Shown: one piece after another, positions 1 to 11,341 of the stretch
Position numbering within the stretch: position 1 is the first letter of the stretch
Layout of the letters: each line of letters starts with the position of its first letter
Assembly (NCBI GenBank): GCA_015478945.1
Contig: JABUQX010021064.1
Location: 12,501 to 42,500 of the forward strand
Source of the DNA: Trachelipus rathkii
Taxonomy: Eukaryota; Arthropoda; Malacostraca; Isopoda; Trachelipodidae
DNA length: 30,000 nt
Direction of reading: 5' to 3'
Notes under the pieces: model-generated
The model's database searches: none
The model's input: the letters and a program-made list of their open reading frames with translations, nothing else
What the model was told of the DNA's origin: nothing
Made by a program: the position numbers and the translations under genes

Positions 1-129
1 ACCCCGCACCGCACTGCACCGTCCTCTATGGGACTATACTACTACAGTGTTAAGGCTTATCGTATTGAGCTAAAATTGGTGGGGCTCCAAGATGATGACG
101 TAATCTCTCTCGAGAGAATTTAACGTCCC

Positions 130-154
130 GTGCGTCCCTCATAGTGGGACGCAC
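130..154. other. Perfect 9-bp stem hairpin in left arm
   Basis: GTGCGTCCC and GGGACGCAC face each other across a 7-base loop. The same stem occurs at 6464-6488 in the other arm with a different loop sequence. It could be a protein-binding or cruciform site of the element. Confidence 0.6.
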
Positions 155-719
155 CCCCCTCTAAAAATCGAAATATTCGTAGAAGGCTGAAATTTGGAAA
201 GTAGATTCAGAGTAAGATTTCTAGAAAGACTTGGTATCGGAATCAGAGGAGGTGTCATCGGCACCGGTGCTAGCCTCGGTGGATGCTGAGTTTTAGTAAT
301 ATTTTGTTAATAATACAATATTTGGTATCTTTATTATGTTATTGGACTGTAAAGAATTCTCAAATTGATGATTTCAGAGTCGTGATGGGGGGGGTGTCGG
401 GAACCCCCCCCAGAGAGGGGTTCCCCTAAGATGGTCGGAATGCATAAGAAGAAGTAGAGAAAGGAGTCTTATTAGCGTGTTCAGAGAGAATGATAAGAGT
501 GACAAAGGAGTCCTGAGTTAGACAGTGTCAGACGTCCAGTACCGTGGCACGTTGTTAGGAGCCGGTGCGGTGCGGTGCTGAGTTAATAAACATTCGTATA
601 AAAACAATGTTGGTGTCTATATATGTATCGGGCTCTGTAGATGTTCGAAAAATGATGGTTTCTAAGAACCATCTAAGAAAAAAATAAATAAATAAATAAA
701 TATAAAATTCTTATTTATT

Positions 720-1300
720 TTTTGTTTATAACTTACAAATTTACGTTTTTACATACCCTAAAACATTAATCAGTAAAGTCAGTACATTTTCATACCCTCA
801 TACCCTTCTGTGATTCTATTGATCTATTGATTATTGGATCTATTGAGTCTAATTGATCTATTGATAGTATTGAATCTATGATTCGTCATATTTTTTTACT
901 AAAATTTACGTTTTTACATAATCCATAATCAAGTAAATCAGTAAAAATCAAACCACCCTCCCCACCTTTCGTGATCTATTGATTCTATTGATCTATCTTA
1001 TTGATCTATTGATCTATTGATTCAAGTCTTTTTTTTTCAAAAATTGTCATGTTTTTACGATACCTGAAAGCAGAAAATTAGTAAATAGTAAATAAAACAT
1101 AACATTCACAACACCGTTCTGTCATTCGTGATCTATTGCATCATTTTGATTTATTGATTCTATTTGATTCAGTATATTTTTTAGTAAAATTGTAATGTTT
1201 TACATAACCTAAAAGCTCAATAAATCGTAAATTCAAACATCTACCCTACCTCCATACATGCCGTTTCCTCTACCATGTATCTATCGATTCCTTTGATCTA
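720..1300 (+). repeat. Tandem sub-repeat array of left arm (about 4 units)
   Basis: Each unit of roughly 120-150 bases reads in order: TTTTTACATA-C-CTAAA, a run of AGTAAATC-type words, a C-rich CACCCTCC stretch, GTGATCTATTGA repeated as a 10-base word, ATTCAAGTC, and TTTTTTAGTAAAATT. Copies begin near 745, 905, 1045 and 1190. The 10-base GATCTATTGA minisatellite varies in copy number between units. Confidence 0.65.
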
Positions 1301-1470
1301 AGTTGATTTCAGGTCACATTTGAGTATCATTTGATAAGACATAACATAAAAAACAAGTGTCGTTTATACACTGATACAACGAATTATGCTAAGTAACAAG
1401 TTTTTTGCGATTAATAAGCTAACATAACATCATCGGTCTGGAGAATATAATGTCGCAACTAAAACCTAAC

Positions 1471-2661
1471 ACACTTAAACTAGACTGAACGTTAAAATAA
1501 CAAGTCCTCAACACTTACGAATAGAAAATAACTACATAGATAAAAAAGTAACCTATGTAATTTCTCAAGATATCTCTAACATAACAATGTTTATTTATAT
1601 AACAAAAATTTATCATAACTGTCTAATTATCATACTGATCAAACGATAAGCTAACGTAAAAAGTTTTTCACATTACATAAGCATTACGTGGATAATCTGA
1701 CTATGAATTAATGCAAATGACAAAGCCTGACACAGCAGGTGCCTTAACATGAATAAACTGCTAACTGTTTGCAAAGCATTCACACTTTAACAACAGTAAA
1801 GTAACTAACATAAAGCATAATACAAAGACGTAAACTATGCAACTTTTGTTCCAGCATATGCTCTACATAACAATGTTCACATGTGTATTTATATTACACT
1901 ATGTGGTATAATTTAACAATATTATCACAACATTGGCATAATTATCATACTGATCAAGAATATAACTCTAACCTAATAAGAGTTTCATATCATAACATGC
2001 TAACAAATATACATGAGACTTACGAAAATAAGCAAGGTACAATGACAAACCTAAACACAATTACACCCGAAAAACTCGTTAACATAACAAAGTTCCATAC
2101 TTAACATAACACTGTAAAGTGAACTAACATTGCAAGCATAAAACGTAACTATATTCATACTTTTTCAAGCATATCTCTAAATATTAACGTTAATTTCATT
2201 GATACATGTAATATAGTGTTACAAAGAAAATGTATCATATCCTTGTCGTGATTATCATACAAGAGCTGCTGGGGAATGCAAAAGGTTAAGTGGTTATTCT
2301 AAAGAGTGAAAGATATTATTTAACGAAAATATTTTCATAACTTTGTAAATATCATAATACCCAACAAATAACTAATTAGTTGCACGAACATGACAAAGTT
2401 TATCCCAAACATAAATAAAATTAAGTTCTTTGAACAACATCGTATCAACTCTCAGATTAACAATTCAGTGCTAAATATATAATAAATATATATGTTTTAA
2501 TTATATATAATTCATTACATATATATTATGATTATATTTATTAAATGAGTCATAATGTTAAAATCATCATAGTTAATATATTATCAATAATATATATAAT
2601 ACATATATATATACTATACGATTTTTATATATTATCATACTCGACTAATATATATATATAT

Positions 2662-2693
<32 letters not shown>

Positions 2694-2729
2694 CTAATAT
2701 ATATATATAATATATATATAAGATACTAC

Positions 2730-2764
<35 letters not shown>

Positions 2765-5461
2765 CTTACTCACTATTATATATATATACTATATATATAA
2801 TATATATATATATATAATAATATAACTAATATATATATATATTATATATATTAATATAATATATATATATATATATATAATATATATATATATAATACCG
2901 TATAGGACATGTTTTCAAATAAACACAAATCCACACCTCACAAAAATAATTTAGTATCTGGAATGGTTTGTAAATGAAACGGGTATTTCGGATTGTAAAA
3001 AAGAAAAAATTAACAAATTTTTCTTTATACAAAGAAAAAAAAGAAATTTAGACTTTGTTGAAAAGTTCAAGACTGATTTATTTCAATCTAATGCCTTCCT
3101 GTTTCTCGACACACCAGAGAGTTCGTGGTCATCTTGCTCTCTTGCATCTTTGCTCTCACATGCATTCGGTCCCATCCTGGTGATCTGCTATGGCATATCC
3201 ACTTTTCGCGTCGATCCCCATCTCACCCATACAGTTCTTTACGTCTCTCACCGTTATGCTGCCGTCACTTGTTTTCCCACACCATTCACTACACGCTACA
3301 CACTAGCATTCACTACGACTCCGCAATCATTCATGTACTACACCCCCACTCCCAGCCGTCCGCCGCACTTACCTCACCTTCACGTTCCACTGATTACCCA
3401 GTACAGTTACCTAGCCATAGCGTACGTCTCTTCCCTTTTTCAGCATAAACTCTCACTACCGGAACAGTTAATTTTTACAATTAATAACTAATTTGGGTAA
3501 TGATTTTAAACAATTTTTATGCAATAACCCGTCTAATTACCTGAAATACTGACAGGAATATAATGCTAACGTAGCAAATTTTTCATTAAACAGTAAAATT
3601 TAACAAAAATTCATCATATCCTTACCTAAATATCATAACATAACATAAAACTAACAAAGTTTTATCCAACATAAAACTAAAAATAATAACAAAGTTTTAG
3701 CGAACATAACATAAAAGACAGTTCTTGAATAAAATATATAGTAAACGTGTTAGTTTACTGATTGTTAAAAGCTGTAACTCAATTAATAGTAAAATCAAAC
3801 AACCGTCCTCTACTCCCTCCTCACCACCTTCATGATCTATTGATGCTATTGATTCAAGTCATATTTCGAGTATCATTGTTTAGGATAACTACATTAACAT
3901 ATAGAATAAGGTCTTTATACACTGACAACTGAATATAGATATCGTAACAAAAGTTTTAACATCAAAGGCTACATAATCATAACCTGAACTAAGATATAAT
4001 GTACGAGAAAACCTAACATACCTTATGCTCGAAATACACAGTCACAATAACAAGTTCCATATTAACAGCAGTGAAGTAAATAAATTGTAACTTTTCAAAC
4101 GTATCTTAACATATCATTGGTATTTTTACCTTAACTTAGTAATATTTAACAAACATTTATCATAACCATACCTAATTATCATACAAACGCACGAATATAT
4201 GTAAAGGTCACAAAGTTTCACACTAATAAACCCTCAATTATCATAAACCTGAACTGAGAATACATGTACAAACGAAAAATCTACATACCTCACGTATGAA
4301 TATTCTGCTAACATTCAAAATTCCCTACTTATCAAAGGTACAGTAGCTAACAGGACATAAAAAACTCAATGTATCCCAACTTTCCAACATAACAGCAAAC
4401 GCTAAGCAGTATTATCTAACAAAATCCCTTAACAAGTGACCCAGACTATACAAAGATACAGCATCATGGTAGGAACTTAACATTCATTCATAGCATGTAT
4501 CACTCATATCGAAATATAACATCATTTTTGAATTATGAATAAAGTAAACACTATCAAAATTCCTCAAAAACTAACATTCTGCAGCAAACCTAACCTATGC
4601 TGCGTTTTCCTAACACATCATATCAACGTTAACCAGGTAATATCTTACGAAACTTAACATTTCTCTAACAAACCAGTTTTAATTTCAATTGTCATAGTAA
4701 TATTTAACAAAACGTAACAGAAAATAAACATAGCCTAACACACATCTAACACTTACAAGGGGCGAAAACCTACAATAGATGCTAACATCAGGATCTGCGA
4801 ATAAGACATTAACATTTGAACCTATGAATAAGTTTTCAACCTATCACACATCAATCAGCAAAACTTAACTATTACTGGTTTTCAATCATATCATCGCAGA
4901 TCAAAGCCAGCATTACCAACAAAATTCCTTAACAAAGTGACCCAAACTATCAAAGATACCAGCATCTTGAACTATGAGTTGATACTACATTCATCAAAGT
5001 GTCTTGCATATCAAATATAACATCATTCTTGAACTTGAATAATGAGTGAACTTCAGCAAATTTCCGTAACATTCATAAAAATAACCCTATGATCATAACA
5101 GATCACGAATAAAAGTTAACAAATAAATATCTCTGAATAAAACAGATAGGACCAAGCATACATGGCACATACATTTGCGTGAACAAATCTGTAAGACATT
5201 AACAAAGTATAAAATCTCAAGCTTTTACGTTTAGACAAACTGATATGTTTTTGGCAAACGCATCAATACAGAGATGATTTAAGCAGGACTGGTAAGCACT
5301 ACGTAAGATCACCCACAGAAGATGATGAAGACCCATCTAGGGGTACCCCGAAGGGGGTGTAAGCGGTTACATTAGGGCACAGCCCTATGTTAGTTACTTT
5401 ACTATTGTTAAGTGTGGGACTTTGTTAATTTTAAGCGTTTTTCGGTGTATTTAAGGTTGTG
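1471..5461. repeat. AT-rich repetitive interior of the foldback element
   Basis: I see no gene here. The plus strand is dominated by degenerate words such as CTAACATAACA, AAAGTTTT and ATTATCATAC, spread in loose repeats. Two longer direct repeats stand out. The block at about 3785-4080 repeats the arm segment at about 1215-1510 in the same orientation. The block at about 4413-4570 (AATCCCTTAACAAGTGACCC) recurs at about 4920-5070, an offset of about 507 bases. A C-rich island at 3040-3490 differs in composition and contains two overlapping ORFs in different frames (107 and 113 codons) with no recognisable domain. This looks like filler grown by internal duplication. Confidence 0.55.
2465..2897. 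repeat. (AT)n microsatellite tract
   Basis: Almost pure alternating A and T with occasional AA, TT or AC breaks. It lies inside the interior of the foldback element. Confidence 0.95.
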
Positions 5462-5619
5462 GTTTTAGGTTTGTTGTGTACATTATATTCTTACACCGCA
5501 GATGTTATGTTAGCTTTATTAATGTGAAAACTTTGTTATGTTAGCATATATTCGTTGATCTAGTGTAAATAAAGGACTTGTTTTTTATTGTTATGTTATC
5601 CAAAATGATACTCGAATGT

Positions 5620-6015
5620 GAGCCCTGAATCAATAGATCAATAGATCGAGAGGTCATGGTAGGGGATGGTAATGGAGGTAGGTGGAATGTTTGATTTACT
5701 GATTTACTGAGTTAAGGGTATGTAAACATGACAATTTTACTAAAAGTATGACTTGAACATAGAGTCATAGATCAATAGATCACGAATGGACAGGAGGGTG
5801 GTTGGATGGTGGTTTGATTTACTGATTTACTGATTTACTGCTTTAGGGTATGTAAAACATGACAATTTTAGTAAAAAATATGACTTGAATCAATAGATCA
5901 ATAGATCAATAGATCAATAGATCAATAGATCAATAGATTAATAGATCACAGAAGGGGTGAGGAAGGCTTTTTGATTTAATGTTAATGGGTATGTAAAAAC
6001 GTAAATTTGTAAGTT
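5620..6015 (-). repeat. Tandem sub-repeat array of right arm (about 3 units)
   Basis: These are the same units as at 720-1300, in inverted orientation. The innermost 10-base word (ATAGATCAAT on this strand) is expanded at about 5887-5948 into six or seven copies. The unequal unit number between arms shows expansion or contraction after the element formed. Confidence 0.65.
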
Positions 6016-6038
6016 ATAAGCAAAAAGAAGAAGAATTT

Positions 6039-6073
<35 letters not shown>

Positions 6074-6463
6074 TTTTTTCTTGATGGTTATGAAACCATC
6101 ATTTTCGAAATCTACGACCCGATAACATATACAGTATAAGGACATCAATATTGTTGTTATACGAATGTTTATTAACTCAGCATCGCAACGGCTCCAGCAC
6201 CGGTGCCGGTACTGACTCTGACTTGTTTAACTCAGACTATTTCTCCACTCTTTCCTTCTCTGCCTCCGAATAAGACTCCTTTCTCTACTTCTCTGGGGGG
6301 GGGGGTTCCCGACACCCCTCACGATCTTTAAACCATCATTTTTGAGATCTACAGGTCCAATAACATATATAAAGATACAAATATTGTATTATTATACAAA
6401 TATTTACTAACTCAGCATCTCCAAATTTCAGCCTTCTACGAATATTTTGATTTTTAGAGGGGG

Positions 6464-6488
6464 GTGCGTCCCACTACGGGGGACGCAC
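6464..6488. other. Perfect 9-bp stem hairpin in right arm
   Basis: This is the counterpart of the hairpin at 130-154, with an identical stem and an altered loop. Just outside it, 6492-6525 holds a second perfect palindrome, GACGTAATCTCGT against ACGAGATTACGTC, around a 5-base centre. Its left-arm partner at about 97-124 is partly decayed. Confidence 0.6.
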
Positions 6489-6638
6489 GGGGACGTAATC
6501 TCGTCTACGACGAGATTACGTCATCATCTGGGCTCACCAAATTTTAGCTCGGATTTAAGATAAGCCTAACTGTAGTAGTACTAGTCAATAGGGCGGTGCA
6601 GTGCGGTGCGGTGTGAATAAACGAGGAATATTGTAATA

Positions 6639-6691
6639 TTATATATATATATATATAATATATATATATAGTATTAATATATATATGATAG

Positions 6692-6724
<33 letters not shown>

Positions 6725-6758
6725 ATTATGATATATGAGTGTCTGTGTGTGTGTGTGC
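6639..6758. repeat. (AT)n tract followed by short (GT)n
   Basis: Alternating AT runs to about 6727, then a GTGTGTGTGT run near 6745. The stretch from 6759 to 7016 that follows holds no gene that I can see; it may be 3' flank of the Penelope-like element. Confidence 0.9.
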
Positions 6759-7016
6759 TCACTCGCGTAAAACCAAATCCATGCGACGGGCCTTTCGGTC
6801 TGTCGGTCAATCGACCACTTGCTTGCGTTAGGCCTAATGCGAGCGTATGAAGACTAAATAGCAAACACAATCTATACACACGCAAATCGTCTTTCGGGGA
6901 CGTACCCCTATATACAACTAGCTACTTAAAAACTCGCATGTGATCAGTTTAACATACCAATAGAACATATACAAAGTTTCATTACGATAGCTCAAACAGT
7001 CTTCGAGAAATAGGTG

Positions 7017-8170
7017 TTAGATCTCCAAACGTTCTCCTACTACTAGTGTGAGTGCCGAGTTTTGGGAGTCAAAAGTGAGGTCATATTTGTGTTGGTAGTG
7101 GCGTCTAGTGAAATCATTAGTTTCGCCAATGTAGAAGGAGGTGCAGTTGAAACAAGGGATTTTATATACTCATTGGGAAATGCTATTGAAGGTGTAAGTT
7201 GTAAAATACGTTTTAGAGAAGATGTGTTATAGGTGGTTAGTCTTAGAGATGTAGGTAAGGATTTAATGATTTTGATATGAGGGGTATGAGGGATGGGTAA
7301 ATAAGAAAAAGTGTTAATGGGGGAGTGGTAGGGGGTTATAAAATTTCTTTTTTGCTTGTTTGATGGATTGAGATATTAAGATTTTAGGGGATGAGAGTTT
7401 GGTGAAAGTGCTCAAAATATAGTTTAATTCAGTTTGTAGGAAAGGAGGAGAGCAAATTCGGAGGGCTCTAAGAAAAAGGGAAGTTAAAATACCTGATTTT
7501 TTGCTGTTCGAGTGGGAAGAAAAACAATGAATGTATGAAGGATTAAAAGTTGGTTTACGATAAACAATGTAAAGCAAAGTGGGACTGTTATCACAGGTAA
7601 GTAGGGTGTCAAGGAAAGGTAAGGTTGTTGGAGAGTTCTCATTGTAAACTTTAATGTTAGGATGGATTGAGTTGATGAAATGCTTTATGTAGAGAGTGGG
7701 AGTTATTGTTAAAGCGTGTGGAGACGAAATATCATCAAAACATAACGAAGCCATGTTGTGTTAGAGAGAATAGGGTGATTGAGTATGAAGAAATGTTCTA
7801 TGAGTTCCCTGAATAGGTTGCTGAGGATGGGAGAAAAAAGAGAGCCCATGCTTAGTCCTGAGTTTTGTTTGTAATGTAGGTGTTATTGAAGATGGAGAAG
7901 TTATGTTCAAGGAGAGTAATATTAATTGTTTTAAGTAGGGTAATCAAGAGTGTATGCGTTTTCGTTAAAATACCTTTCTAATAAGGAGATGGTGAATGGG
8001 ACAGGTACGGAGATGAATAGAGAGGTAGCATCAAAACTGACGATGTTATTATTGTGAGGTGTTATGTGTTTTTTTGAATAAAATCATCAGTGTTTTTTAG
8101 TTGAGAGGGAGAGATATGTCCAAGTAAAGGCTTAAGCTGTTTGGATAACCAAGAAGATAATTTGTAGGCA
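7017..8170 (-). pseudogene. Penelope-like element: reverse transcriptase plus GIY-YIG endonuclease, 5'-truncated
   Basis: On the minus strand, broken frames give the RT motifs of Penelope-like elements in order. There is a KNTDDFIQK stretch (about 8090), catalytic motif A as VSFDATSLFISVPV (about 8003-8043), and motif B as SMGSLFSPILSNLF (7806-7855). The DDI of motif C follows WLRY (about 7725-7745), where one extra T shifts the frame. The longest open part (7314-7754) continues with VYNENSPTTLPFLDTLL and YIVYRKPTFNPSYIHCFSS, which is the region after motif C. Further on, VYKIPCFNCTSFYIGETNDF (about 7112-7170) is a GIY-YIG nuclease of the C-x2-C type used by these elements to cut target DNA. 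That domain stops early at 7017. The 5' part of the ORF is missing beyond about 8170. It is a dead copy with at least three frameshifts or stops. Confidence 0.85.
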
Positions 8171-8294
8171 TAACATAAAAAAATATTAAGTTCTACATTT
8201 AGTTTAAAATATACAATAATGTAGCCATTTTAATTGTAAAATAAATTTTTTTTTCTCAATACCAAATCACGTTGTGGTCGAGGGGAGGGTAAAC

Positions 8295-8398
8295 ACCATA
8301 TACTTATATATATATATTAATTTTATATATATTATATTAATATATAATATATATATATTATATATAATATATATATATATATGATATATATCTATATA
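8295..8398. repeat. (AT)n microsatellite tract
   Basis: TA-rich alternating tract directly abutting the MITE at 8399. The bases between the Penelope-like element and this tract (8171-8294) hold nothing recognisable. Confidence 0.9.
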
Positions 8399-8653
8399 CT
8401 TTCAAATGGCCTAAGTGTTTGAACCTTAAACTTGAGATGGTACTCCAGAGTGTTACCTCGAGACTACGATTGGCTAAAAGGAAAACCTCATTTTAACCTC
8501 TGAAGCTTTAGCTTCCCAAGAGGAGGAAGGCGTGATCTTGGACACCTAAGCTTTAGAGGTAAATGATGGGTTTCCGTTTTAGCAATCGTGTCTCGAGGTA
8601 TTGGAGTACACTCAAGGGTAAGAGGTTCAAACCACTTAGGACCATTTGAAATA
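8399..8653. mobile_element. Snapback MITE-like element with arms of about 120 bp
   Basis: Nearly the whole interval is one imperfect palindrome. The arm 8399-8520 pairs with 8537-8653 around a 16-base loop. Examples are TTTCAAATGG against CCATTTGAAA at the tips and CCTCGAGAC against GTCTCGAGG further in. There is no ORF. It is flanked on both sides by (AT)n, so a TA target duplication cannot be told from the surroundings. Superfamily unknown. Confidence 0.75.
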
Positions 8654-8684
8654 TACAATTAATTGTTGCCTTATTTAAAATCTT

Positions 8685-8742
8685 AATATATATATATCAT
8701 AATATATTATATATATAAATATATATATATATATATAATATA

Positions 8743-8814
<72 letters not shown>

Positions 8815-8953
8815 ATATATATAGTATATATATATATAATATATATATTTTATATATATATATAATATTAGTATATATTATATATAATATTATATATATT
8901 ATATATATATATTATATATATATATATAGTATATATATATTTATTATATATAC

Positions 8954-8997
<44 letters not shown>

Positions 8998-9062
8998 ATA
9001 TATATCTATATTATATTATATATATTATATATATATATAATATATATATATATAATATATAG
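8685..9062. repeat. (AT)n microsatellite tract
   Basis: Long alternating AT tract with sparse interruptions. Confidence 0.95.
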
Positions 9063-9650
9063 TTTTATTTTAAAGTTGAAGGAGTTAGAAATGTTTTCCG
9101 TAGAAAGGCAATTCTTAGAGGGGACATGATAAGTCTACAAATTTTTATCATCTATACAAACAACAGAGGAAAATAAATTCATTCATTGCAGACATGGACC
9201 AGATACGCAAGTGGCACAATAAGATATTAAGAAGAAAAGCATGGCATGCTTGACATACGAAAAGCATCTTTCAGAATTGAGTTGTTAATTTTGGAATGGG
9301 TTTCACGGGAGGTTTTGAGTGCACTCATTGGCAACATTAAGAAATTTTTAGATAGGATATGGATGGTTTTTATGGGTATAATATAGAATATTTTGACTAA
9401 GCCTAGTTGGGGTAGTCTTTAGTAAAAAAAACAAAAAAAAAAAATTTGTAGTGTGGGTTATTATCACTTTTTTTGTGATTTGATTCTATTGAGTTGATCC
9501 TGAGAAGTCTCGATAGGCATGTGGCTTCTTACTGTCTCGATAAAACGCCTGTATATATATATATATCTATTAATATATATTTATATATATATTAATATAT
9601 ATATATATTATATTATATATTATATATATCTATATATATATATATATAAT
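9063..9650 (+). other. Unassigned island between (AT)n tracts, possible LINE fragment
   Basis: No intact gene. On the plus strand, 9083-9147 reads VRNVFRRKAILRGDMISLQ. This faintly resembles the AVLRG-type stretch between endonuclease and RT in L1-like LINEs, but the similarity is short and I do not rely on it. Poly(A)-like runs occur near 9425-9445. The last 100 bases are an (AT)n tract (about 9551-9650). Confidence 0.2.
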
Positions 9651-9669
9651 ATTTTGGGGGGTGGGAAAA

Positions 9670-10207
9670 GTGCATAATAAAAGAGAAAATCTAAGCTTTT
9701 CAACGAACTTTTATTTAGAAAAAAGTTTCATAATTATATGTAGAACCTAAAAATCATCTTTTTTTTCATTTATTCATCGGAAATATTTATTTTCCCCATT
9801 TAGGGGATTCGAGCCGACGGGAGAGACAGAGGAGGAGACGAAGTCCCCCCCGTCGTCCACCGGAAGGCCGAGAGGCCCCGACTCCTGCATTTGCGTTTCC
9901 AATATGTATTAACTTTTGTTAAGTAATGCATAGTGTAGGGAATTAAAATTATTCTTTTTCTAAGCTAAAGGAATAACATAAGGGGTAAACCGCAAAGATG
10001 GCAGGAGTCGGGGTCTCTCGGCCTCCCGGCCTCCCGGTGAACGACGGGGCTACTTCGCTCCCATCTGTTCAACGTCGGCTCGAGCCCCCTAAATGAGGGA
10101 AATAAAAAATAAAAAGATTTTTAGGTTCTACATATATTTATGAAACTTTTATTCTAAATAAAGCTCTTTGAAAGGCTCTATAGATTTTCTTTGTTATTAT
10201 GCAACTC
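9670..10207. mobile_element. Inverted-repeat element with GC-rich arms of about 220-235 bp
   Basis: The left arm (9670-9903) and right arm (9988-10207) are reverse complements with small indels. The outer part is AT-rich (TGCATAATAA, GTTTCATAA, TATGTAGAACCTAAAAATC). The inner part is GC-rich (TCGAGCCGACG, CCGTCGT, CCGACTCCTGC). The 85-base centre is unrelated. There is no ORF. (AT)n lies on both sides. It looks like a non-autonomous TIR element; the family is not identified. Confidence 0.75.
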
Positions 10208-10427
10208 ATATATATATATTATATATATATATATTATATTATATATAAAATATATTATATATAATTAATATTATATAATATGTAATATATATATATAATA
10301 TATATATATTTTATATATATATAATATATATATAAACTATATATAGTTATAATATGTAATATATATATAATTATATATATATTATTATATATATATAATA
10401 TATATATATATATATAATATAATAGTA

Positions 10428-10467
<40 letters not shown>
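10208..10467. repeat. (AT)n microsatellite tract
   Basis: Alternating AT with frequent phase slips. Confidence 0.95.
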
Positions 10468-10468
<1 letters not shown>

Positions 10469-10469
<1 letters not shown>

Positions 10470-11232
10470 CCTCGCAATAACGGCGTTTCGTAATAACGGC
10501 GCTCTTAACTATTTAGTGTTGTGAGGAAAGAAAGGCACTCACGAACGAACAGACGCTATCGCCAAACTGTTTTTGCAGCGTATTGCTATGCATGCTGTCA
10601 ATCTGTTTACAGTCTTCGTGAGTTCTACATCTATCTCGCAATTTTTCAAAATTTATACTGTATAATAAATTTATTAAGTTAGACTTTGAAAGATCGTCAA
10701 AATGCCATTGCATGTTATAAGTAAGTTAAACTCGAGAGGAAGAGGCACTCTGAAACAGGCTTCTTGTTGCTCTTTCTTAGAGCACATTGCAACCTTCACT
10801 GAAAACCTCTGGCTGCCAATCACTTTCAAATTCTACTACCAATATCATCATTTACCGTCTGCAAAGCAAAGGGGGTTTGCTTGTATCTAAGATGATTTTT
10901 ATTTTATTCGCCAACATCCATTGTACGGTCGGACGAAGATATGACATGCTCAAAAAAAAACATGTGTATTTAAAATTTTACATTTGTATTTCTTTTTCAA
11001 TTGAATATCATGTGCTGTATGTACTAAATATATATTTAAAGGTAAACATTGTGTAAATTTCCATTTCTATCATTGTTTAATAGTTAGTGTTTATTGCACA
11101 TTTAGTATAATATATTAGTACATTACGATAGTTTTGCTGCAGGCTCTCGCGAGGCAAAAAGCTTAATCAATTACAGGCATTTTTCAATTAACGGCGAGGG
11201 TCTGGTTCCCTATTACGCCGCTATTGGCGAGG
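10469..11232. mobile_element. Non-autonomous TIR element, possibly pogo/Tigger-like
   Basis: The ends are inverted copies: ACCTCGCAATAACGGCG at 10469 against CGCCGCTATTGGCGAGGT ending at 11233. A second AACGGCG word lies just inside each end (about 10494 and 11190). The length of about 760 bases and the lack of a transposase suggest an internally deleted copy. The small ORFs inside (66 codons minus, 62 and 89 codons plus) show no domain I recognise. TIR words of the type CCTCGC...AACGGCG remind me of pogo/Tigger elements, but that is inference. TA-rich flanks fit a TA target. Confidence 0.55.
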
Positions 11233-11235
11233 TGC

Positions 11236-11298
11236 TACTATATATAGTATATTTATAATATATAGTATATTATATATTTATATATAATTATATATTAG

Positions 11299-11331
<33 letters not shown>

Positions 11332-11340
11332 TATATATAT
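11236..11340. repeat. (AT)n microsatellite tract
   Basis: Alternating AT tract between two TIR elements. Confidence 0.9.
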
Positions 11341-11341
11341 A

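Larger units (their letters stand above)
1..1470 (+). repeat. Left inverted arm of the foldback element
   Basis: This arm pairs with 5462-6616 on the other strand. From the outside in it holds a GCACC pentamer tip, an AGCTAAAATTGGTG block, a GACGTAAT palindromic block, a perfect GTGCGTCCC hairpin, and two diverged copies of a block containing GCTGAGTT...TAATA (about 285-390 and 577-660). A GATGGTT hairpin (652-671), an (AAAT)n run and four tandem units with GATCTATTGA motifs follow. The innermost part (1285-1470) matches 5462-5640 through ACATTTGAGTATCATTTG and GCTAACATAACATC. No ORF of substance is present. Confidence 0.75.
1..6616. mobile_element. Large foldback-like DNA element with about 1.2-1.5 kb inverted arms
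   Basis: The first 1470 bases reappear in reverse complement at the end of this interval. Matching blocks include the outer GCACC-rich tip (2-21 against 6597-6613), the block with GATGATGACGTAATCTC (91-107 against 6518-6534), the GTGCGTCCC hairpin, and the CTTCTACGAATATT-type block near 180 and 6440. The arms differ in length because their inner parts hold different numbers of tandem sub-repeats. Long modular inverted arms around an unrelated interior are the hallmark of foldback (FB/TU-like) elements. I see no transposase, so this copy is non-autonomous or its gene is lost. The window begins inside or exactly at the left tip, so the left target-site duplication is not visible. The superfamily is not identified. 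Confidence 0.75.
5462..6616 (-). repeat. Right inverted arm of the foldback element
   Basis: This is the reverse complement of the left arm, ending at about 6616 with GGTGCAGTGCGGTGCGGTG. It carries about three of the GATCTATTGA-type tandem units where the left arm has four, a longer (ATTT)n run (about 6038-6076), and two diverged copies of the CTAACTCAGCATC block (6099-6190 and 6331-6421). Beyond 6616 the sequence passes through a short linker into (AT)n. There is no coding potential. Confidence 0.75.

Noticed and set aside
1883..2104. 73-codon plus-strand ORF in the foldback interior.
   Set aside because: It is composed of the repeated AT-rich words of the interior, and its neighbours with the same words are not open.
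2826..3032. ORFs within (AT)n tracts here and at 6544-6885, 11485-11676, 13437-13664 and 21838-22092.
   Set aside because: Their residues are Tyr/Ile repeats from alternating AT, with short random extensions.
3125..3491. Two overlapping plus-strand ORFs of 107 and 113 codons in a C-rich island.
   Set aside because: They overlap in different frames, are rich in Ser, His, Pro and Thr as expected from CA/CT-rich DNA, and show no domain.
5887..5948. Regular short repeats (ATAGATCAAT) that could suggest a CRISPR-like or satellite array.
   Set aside because: The units are 10 bases with no spacers, and the same word sits in the mirrored arm. It is a minisatellite inside a foldback arm in a eukaryotic context.
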